From positions 1-10,131 of the forward strand of contig JAKPQU010000389.1 of the NCBI GenBank assembly GCA_029555925.1: a stretch of DNA of 10,131 bases, written 5' to 3'. The notes beneath the pieces are model-generated. The model was not told where the DNA came from, did no database searches, and was given only the letters and a program-made list of their open reading frames with translations. Below are positions 6,952 through 10,131 of this stretch, piece by piece (positions within the stretch are counted from its first letter, which is position 1; each line of letters starts with the position of its first letter). Position numbers and translations under genes: made by a program. The DNA comes from Bacillota bacterium. GTDB taxonomy: Bacteria > Eremiobacterota > SpSt-956 > JAKJGF01.

Positions 6952-7287
6952 TTAGATTATACCTGTGGTAAATAAAACCTTATTTTCTACTTCCAGAAGA
7001 ATGTCTGCACTTACTTTCCCCAGTTTTTGTTTTAACCGGCTTCTGTTTTTATCTTCCTTTTTTAGATTTGTCATATAATCTTCCATACTTTCTTCTGCAA
7101 ATTCCCTGTCTTCTTCTGCATATTCACCATATAGCCTGGCCAGGTCTTCTTCGTTATATTTTGAATAGTATGAAAAACGTGAATTGAATTTTAAAAATTT
7201 AATATATTTTTCTATTTCATATAATTGTTTATCATCAAGGTGATTGATTTCATTTAAAATGTGTTCTTTTACAGTCATAATATTCAT
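6952..7287 (-). CDS. Antitoxin-like protein fused to a MazF-like C-terminal tail (toxin-antitoxin remnant)
   Basis: This 111-residue protein is likely soluble. Residues 5-35 (ILNEINHLDDKQLYEIEKYI) resemble the N-terminal helix pair of DUF2281-type antitoxins. Residues 48-79 (LARLYGEYAEEDREFAEESM, then EDYMTNLKKED) match the acidic C-terminal region of antitoxins paired with MazF/PemK endoribonucleases. After this, residues ~80-111 (RLKQKLGKVSADILLEVENK then VLFTTGII) look like the last helix of a MazF toxin. The toxin's beta-barrel body and catalytic part are absent, so an in-frame deletion joining the two genes is inferred. No toxin lies nearby; eno follows after 21 nt. Start: AGGAGGTG is 3 nt before the first ATG and 12 nt before Met4, so Met4 may be the true start. 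The family call is from memory. Confidence 0.55.
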   Translation of the reverse strand: MNIMTVKEHILNEINHLDDKQLYEIEKYIKFLKFNSRFSYYSKYNEEDLARLYGEYAEEDREFAEESMEDYMTNLKKEDKNRSRLKQKLGKVSADILLEVENKVLFTTGII

Positions 7288-7318
7288 TCACCTCCTGAAC
7301 ATATTATATCATTATTCA

Positions 7319-7585
7319 TTAAATTTCCTCAACTTTTATCTCTTCAATTATTTCATAAAGATCTGCCGGCTTTATGCCTCCTGAAAGTTTTTCAGGCGCA
7401 AGAAGCACCCTTACTTTAATCTTCTTTCTACCCATATCCAGTTCCAGGATCTGTCCTTCTTTTACTGTAGAACTTGCTTTCCCCGTTCTGTCATCTATTT
7501 TAATCTTACCTTCATCACACATAAGATTGCCTATGGGTCGTCTTTTTATTAATTTACTTACTTTCAGATATTTATCGAGTCTCAT
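7319..7585 (-). CDS. rqcP: S4-domain RNA-binding protein RqcP (YabO/Hsp15 type)
   Basis: An 88-residue protein with an S4 RNA-binding fold across residues 1-60 (MRLDKYLKVSKLIKRRP, KIKIDDRTGKASSTVKEGQI). It closely resembles B. subtilis YabO/RqcP, including Arg2 and Arg16. That protein works with RqcH on stalled 50S subunits to add C-terminal alanine tails, and is related to E. coli Hsp15. The C-terminal ~25 residues are more variable. The gene overlaps the end of mazG by 14 nt and has AAGGAA about 9 nt before its ATG inside mazG, which implies translational coupling. The mazG-rqcP order equals yabN-yabO in Firmicutes. The RqcP assignment is a family-level inference; rqcH is not in view. Confidence 0.85.
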   Translation of the reverse strand: MRLDKYLKVSKLIKRRPIGNLMCDEGKIKIDDRTGKASSTVKEGQILELDMGRKKIKVRVLLAPEKLSGGIKPADLYEIIEEIKVEEI

Positions 7586-8468
7586 ACTTATATTCCTTCT
7601 TTACCAGTTCCCATATTTCATCGAGTTCTTTAAGTGTTCTGTCACTCAGGGATTTTCCGTCTTTTTTATCCAGTGAAATCTCTTCCAGTCTCTTAAATCT
7701 TTTTATGAATTTTTTTGTTGTGGAATTGAGAGCATATTCCGGTTCCACATCGAAATGCCTTGCCAGATTGACTATTGTAAATAACATGTCTCCAAGCTCT
7801 TCTTTTATATGTTCACTGTTCTGTTCTTTTATGGCTCCCTGAAATTCCTCTATCTCTTCAAAAAGTTTTTTTAATATTTCCTCTGCACAGGGCCAGTCAA
7901 AACCTACCCTTGCCACTTTTTTTCCTGTAAGGTCTGCCTTTACGAGAGCAGGCAGATGTTCTGGAAGTCCTTCCAGAATTGATTTTACCTGTTTCCCTTT
8001 TTCTTTTTTCTTTATTTCTTCCCAGTTTTTTATGACTTCATCAGAACCTGAAACATTTACATCGGAAAATATATGGGGATGACGTCTTATTAATTTTTTT
8101 ACTATGCCATCTGCCACATCTTCAAGAGTAAAGGTTTTTTCTTCTTCTCCTATTTGAGAGTGAAAAACTATCTGTAATAAAAGATCTCCAAGCTCTTCAC
8201 AGATTTTTTCTTTACTGTTTTCTTCTATGGCATTGACCACTTCATAGGCCTCTTCTGTCAGATACGGTAAGAGTGTTCTGTGAGTCTGTTCTTTATCCCA
8301 GGGGCAACCATGTTCACCTCTCAGTTTTTGCATTATCCCTTTAAGTTTATGAACAGACGGAATATCTTTTATAAACGTTACCTCTATCTGTTCCCGTGAC
8401 AGAAGTTTTTTAATTTTTTCCTCTGTTTCCCTGTCTGTAGCTGTTATATAAATCATTTCTTTTGACAT
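7572..8468 (-). CDS. mazG: Nucleoside triphosphate pyrophosphohydrolase MazG
   Basis: A 298-residue two-domain MazG that hydrolyses NTPs to NMP plus PPi, cleaning noncanonical nucleotides. Domain 1 (~40-165) has GCPWDKEQTHRTLLPYL, EEAYE at 72-76 and EELGD at 91-95, and the RRHPHIF signature at 128-134. Domain 2 (~180-290) has KVARVGFDW, EEIEE at 204-208 and EELGD at 223-227, so both metal-binding ExxE/ExxD sets are present. A ~38-residue N-terminal extension precedes domain 1 and is absent from E. coli MazG. It may be what is left of the tetrapyrrole-methylase domain of YabN-type proteins, or simply an added segment. The ribosome site is poor for Met1, and Met5 is an alternative start. It is the first gene of the leftward operon. 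Confidence 0.93.
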   Translation of the reverse strand: MSKEMIYITATDRETEEKIKKLLSREQIEVTFIKDIPSVHKLKGIMQKLRGEHGCPWDKEQTHRTLLPYLTEEAYEVVNAIEENSKEKICEELGDLLLQIVFHSQIGEEEKTFTLEDVADGIVKKLIRRHPHIFSDVNVSGSDEVIKNWEEIKKKEKGKQVKSILEGLPEHLPALVKADLTGKKVARVGFDWPCAEEILKKLFEEIEEFQGAIKEQNSEHIKEELGDMLFTIVNLARHFDVEPEYALNSTTKKFIKRFKRLEEISLDKKDGKSLSDRTLKELDEIWELVKKEYKYETR

Positions 8469-8515
8469 AAAATTCTATTCGACAACTGAAATATAACTCC
8501 TACCGGGATTACGGG

Positions 8516-8666
8516 ATTTATAGTTAGTTTCATAACTATCCATAAATAATGACCTCGTAATGCGTAATGCGTAATGCGTGATGCGCAGGGATTAAACCCG
8601 TCACACGTCACGCGTTACGCGTCACGACGACTTAAATTCTAATAAGTTATGAAATACACTATATAT
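8516..8666. repeat. Imperfect ~151-bp palindrome carrying inverted heptamer arrays (MITE-like)
   Basis: The left 47 bp from 8516 align without gaps with the reverse complement of the right end from 8666 at roughly two thirds identity, including an exact shared TTTCATAACT. Inward lie four heptamers CGTAATG x3, CGTGATG (8556-8583), a GGG-ATTAAA-CCC turn (8588-8599), and four heptamers in inverted orientation (8599-8626: CGTCACA, CGTCACG, CGTTACG, CGTCACG). The whole can fold into one long hairpin. It resembles a nonautonomous palindromic element but shows no certain target duplication. Confidence 0.65.
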
Positions 8667-8672
8667 GAGAAG

Positions 8673-8686
8673 CGTAACGCGTAACG
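8673..8686 (+). repeat. Heptamer tandem repeat (2 units)
   Basis: Two copies of CGTAACG lie 6 bp outside the palindrome and match the units at 1619-1639. Confidence 0.8.
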
Positions 8687-8801
8687 GGAGTGAAAATTTG
8701 ACCGAACAGTTCATCGTTGTGTTCGATATTAAAGGGATGTACGTGATGGATTGGTTTTACAAATTTTAACACTTAAATAAATTCTTTAACAGGATATGTA
8801 T

Positions 8802-8807
8802 TATAAT
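8802..8807 (+). promoter_or_regulatory. Candidate -10 element (TATAAT) of the ankyrin gene
   Basis: A perfect TATAAT lies 42 nt before the ATG, giving a short leader with the ribosome site. No good -35 exists at 17 nt (AAATTC). TTTAAC (8785-8790) is too close, so the promoter may be activator-dependent. Confidence 0.4.
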
Positions 8808-8849
8808 CTAAAGAATAAGTGATTATAATTTTTAAGGAGGTTTTATCTT

Positions 8850-10131
8850 ATGAAATCAGAGAAATTCTCTATAGTTATCTTATTTATAATGATTTTATCC
8901 GCAATTTTGCCTGCCTGCGGAGAGACCCTTTCAAAAGAAGCAGATCGTTTATGTGAACAGGGTAAATATGAAGAAGCAATAAAGTATTATGATAAAGCAA
9001 TAGAAAGTGAACCGAAGAATTTCGAATTGTGGTTTAATAAAGGCAATATCTGTTATAAGATTGGAAATATTACGGAAGCTCTGAACTGTTACAACAAAAC
9101 TCTGGAACTTAAAGATAATTTTATTCCTGCCGTTGCAAATAAAGCAATAATTTTATTTTGTTCAAATAAACTTGAAACATGGCAGAAAGACATGTATCTG
9201 GAAGGTAAAAGAACCATAGGAAAGATTACGGAAAAAGACCTTCAGGGCATTAATGTAAATACGCCCTATCTGAACGGTATGACTTTACTCCATATGGCAT
9301 CTTATTACGGTAATAAAGAACTCGCAGGCCTTTTAATAGCAAGGGAAGGAGATATGAATTCCAGAGGTTTTGATAATTTGACTCCTTTATCTATGGCTTT
9401 ATTTTTTAAAAGCTTTATACACAGGTATGACACTTCTTTATCAGACCTGGAAACAGAGGCAGGAGATGTGGCCACCCTGCTTATAAATAAAGGTGCAAAG
9501 GTAAATACTGCATTTGTGAACGGAAAATCTCCTTTACATGCTGCTGCCTTTATTAACGATAGAGTACTTACAGAACTTCTCATATCTAAAGGTGCAGATA
9601 TAAATGCAAAAGGTTATGACGGTTTTACACCGTTACACACTGCAGCAGATAACGGAAGTAAAGAGGTGGCGGAACTTTTAATTTTAAGAGGCGCTGCCGT
9701 CAATGTTAAAGACAATAAAGGTGAAACTCCACTGTATCTTGCCAGACATAAATCCATAGCAGAACTGCTTGTATCAAAAGGAGCAGATGTTAATATAAAA
9801 GACAATAAAGGAAGAACGCCCCTTCATCAGGCAAAAAGTCTGGATGTGGTGGAATTACTTCTGGCTGCAGGTGCAGATATTAATGCCAGAGACAATAACG
9901 GTGCTACAGCATTACATATAGCCTCCTTCTATGGCTGTAAAGATGCAGTCCTTTTATTAATATCAAAAGGTGCGGATATTAAAATTAAAGATAATAACGG
10001 TAGAAATCCTCTTCATATAGTGTCGGAAAAGGGTTATAAGAAAATTACTGAACTTCTCCTGTCTAAAGGGGGAGATGTAAATTCCAGGGATAGCAATGGT
10101 CTTGCGCCGTTACATGTGGCAAAAAATAAAG
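8850..10131 (+). CDS. TPR and ankyrin-repeat lipoprotein (3' end outside window)
   Basis: The open frame runs from ATG 8850 to the window edge (427 complete codons, no stop). AAGGAGG (8834-8840) is 9 nt before ATG. The protein starts with a lipoprotein signal peptide ending in ILPAC (lipidated Cys23). Residues ~28-110 form two TPR-like helix pairs (AIKYYDKAIESEPKNFELWF, ALNCYNKTLELKDN). From ~134 onward eight complete ankyrin repeats and the start of a ninth follow, with classic TPLH and ELLISKGADIN cores. The second repeat carries a ~15-residue insertion, and repeats 5 and 6 are ~30 residues, slightly short. TPR and ankyrin repeats both bind proteins, so a periplasmic or outer-membrane scaffold or inhibitor is likely. 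No enzymatic domain is visible so far; one could follow beyond the edge. Confidence 0.88.
   Translation, partial: MKSEKFSIVILFIMILSAILPACGETLSKEADRLCEQGKYEEAIKYYDKAIESEPKNFELWFNKGNICYKIGNITEALNCYNKTLELKDNFIPAVANKAIILFCSNKLETWQKDMYLEGKRTIGKITEKDLQGINVNTPYLNGMTLLHMASYYGNKELAGLLIAREGDMNSRGFDNLTPLSMALFFKSFIHRYDTSLSDLETEAGDVATLLINKGAKVNTAFVNGKSPLHAAAFINDRVLTELLISKGADINAKGYDGFTPLHTAADNGSKEVAELLILRGAAVNVKDNKGETPLYLARHKSIAELLVSKGADVNIKDNKGRTPLHQAKSLDVVELLLAAGADINARDNNGATALHIASFYGCKDAVLLLISKGADIKIKDNNGRNPLHIVSEKGYKKITELLLSKGGDVNSRDSNGLAPLHVAKNK

Larger units (their letters stand above)
8469..8849. other. Divergent intergenic region: palindrome, heptamer arrays, promoters; no convincing gene
   Basis: These 381 bp separate the leftward mazG operon from the rightward ankyrin gene. 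The left half is occupied by an imperfect palindrome (8516-8666) and a further heptamer pair (8673-8686). The right half is unique sequence with a candidate promoter and a strong ribosome site. For mazG, reading leftward, TATAAA (8517-8522) is a possible -10; it overlaps the inverted repeat ATAGTTA (8520-8526) / TAACTAT (8533-8539), which could be an operator. Only very short reading frames occur. Confidence 0.6.

Noticed and set aside
8698..8769. 23-codon TTG frame with a GGGAG ribosome-site-like stretch ahead of the ankyrin gene
   Set aside because: Too short to judge and has no recognisable similarity. It could be a leader peptide, but there is no supporting signal.
9305..9805. Minus-strand frames inside the ankyrin gene
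   Set aside because: Periodic antisense of ankyrin repeats; the plus frame has a signal peptide, a ribosome site and clear domains.

Overview
The window is a bacterial chromosomal segment. It is AT-rich, with dense Gram-positive-style Shine-Dalgarno sites (AAGGAGG, AGGAGGTG), GTG and TTG starts, and lipoprotein signal peptides. The mazG-rqcP pair is the same neighbour order as yabN-yabO of Bacillus-type Firmicutes. However, large beta-helix, ankyrin and J-domain proteins of this kind are typical of uncultured candidate phyla. I cannot place the organism from sequence alone.

Left part (1-2456): a leader with three consecutive hairpins precedes a plus-strand gene that joins an N-terminal J-domain to a polytopic CPBP-protease-like membrane domain lacking its catalytic residues. 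It converges, with a 3-bp gap, on a minus-strand membrane protein that keeps every CPBP motif. The end of the first gene lies inside a 7-bp tandem repeat that recurs elsewhere in the window. Centre left (2457-5373): a promoter-like AT-rich gap with a perfect 12-bp palindrome leads to an 891-residue exported lipoprotein. It has a cupredoxin-like domain and a long right-handed beta-helix with 13 GGGI-type coils. Convergent gap (5374-5640): a small cruciform, a bidirectional rho-independent terminator with a perfect 14-bp stem, and eight DnaA-box-like 9-mers in 135 bp arranged in phased tandem and inverted order.

Right part (5641-8468, minus strand): a compact probable operon reading mazG, rqcP, a small antitoxin-like gene, and eno. 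The overlap or gaps are -14, 31 and 21 nt. It joins nucleotide-pool cleaning, ribosome quality control and glycolysis. The small gene looks like an antitoxin fused to the last ~30 residues of a MazF toxin. The enolase has changes at otherwise strongly conserved positions. The divergent gap (8469-8849) holds a ~151-bp imperfect palindrome built around inverted arrays of the 7-bp repeat. Beyond it starts a TPR plus ankyrin-repeat lipoprotein (from 8850) that runs off the right edge.

The most unusual items are the DnaA-box cluster, the heptamer/palindrome family, the toxin-antitoxin fusion scar, the J-domain/CPBP pseudoenzyme beside an intact CPBP protein, and the divergent enolase.
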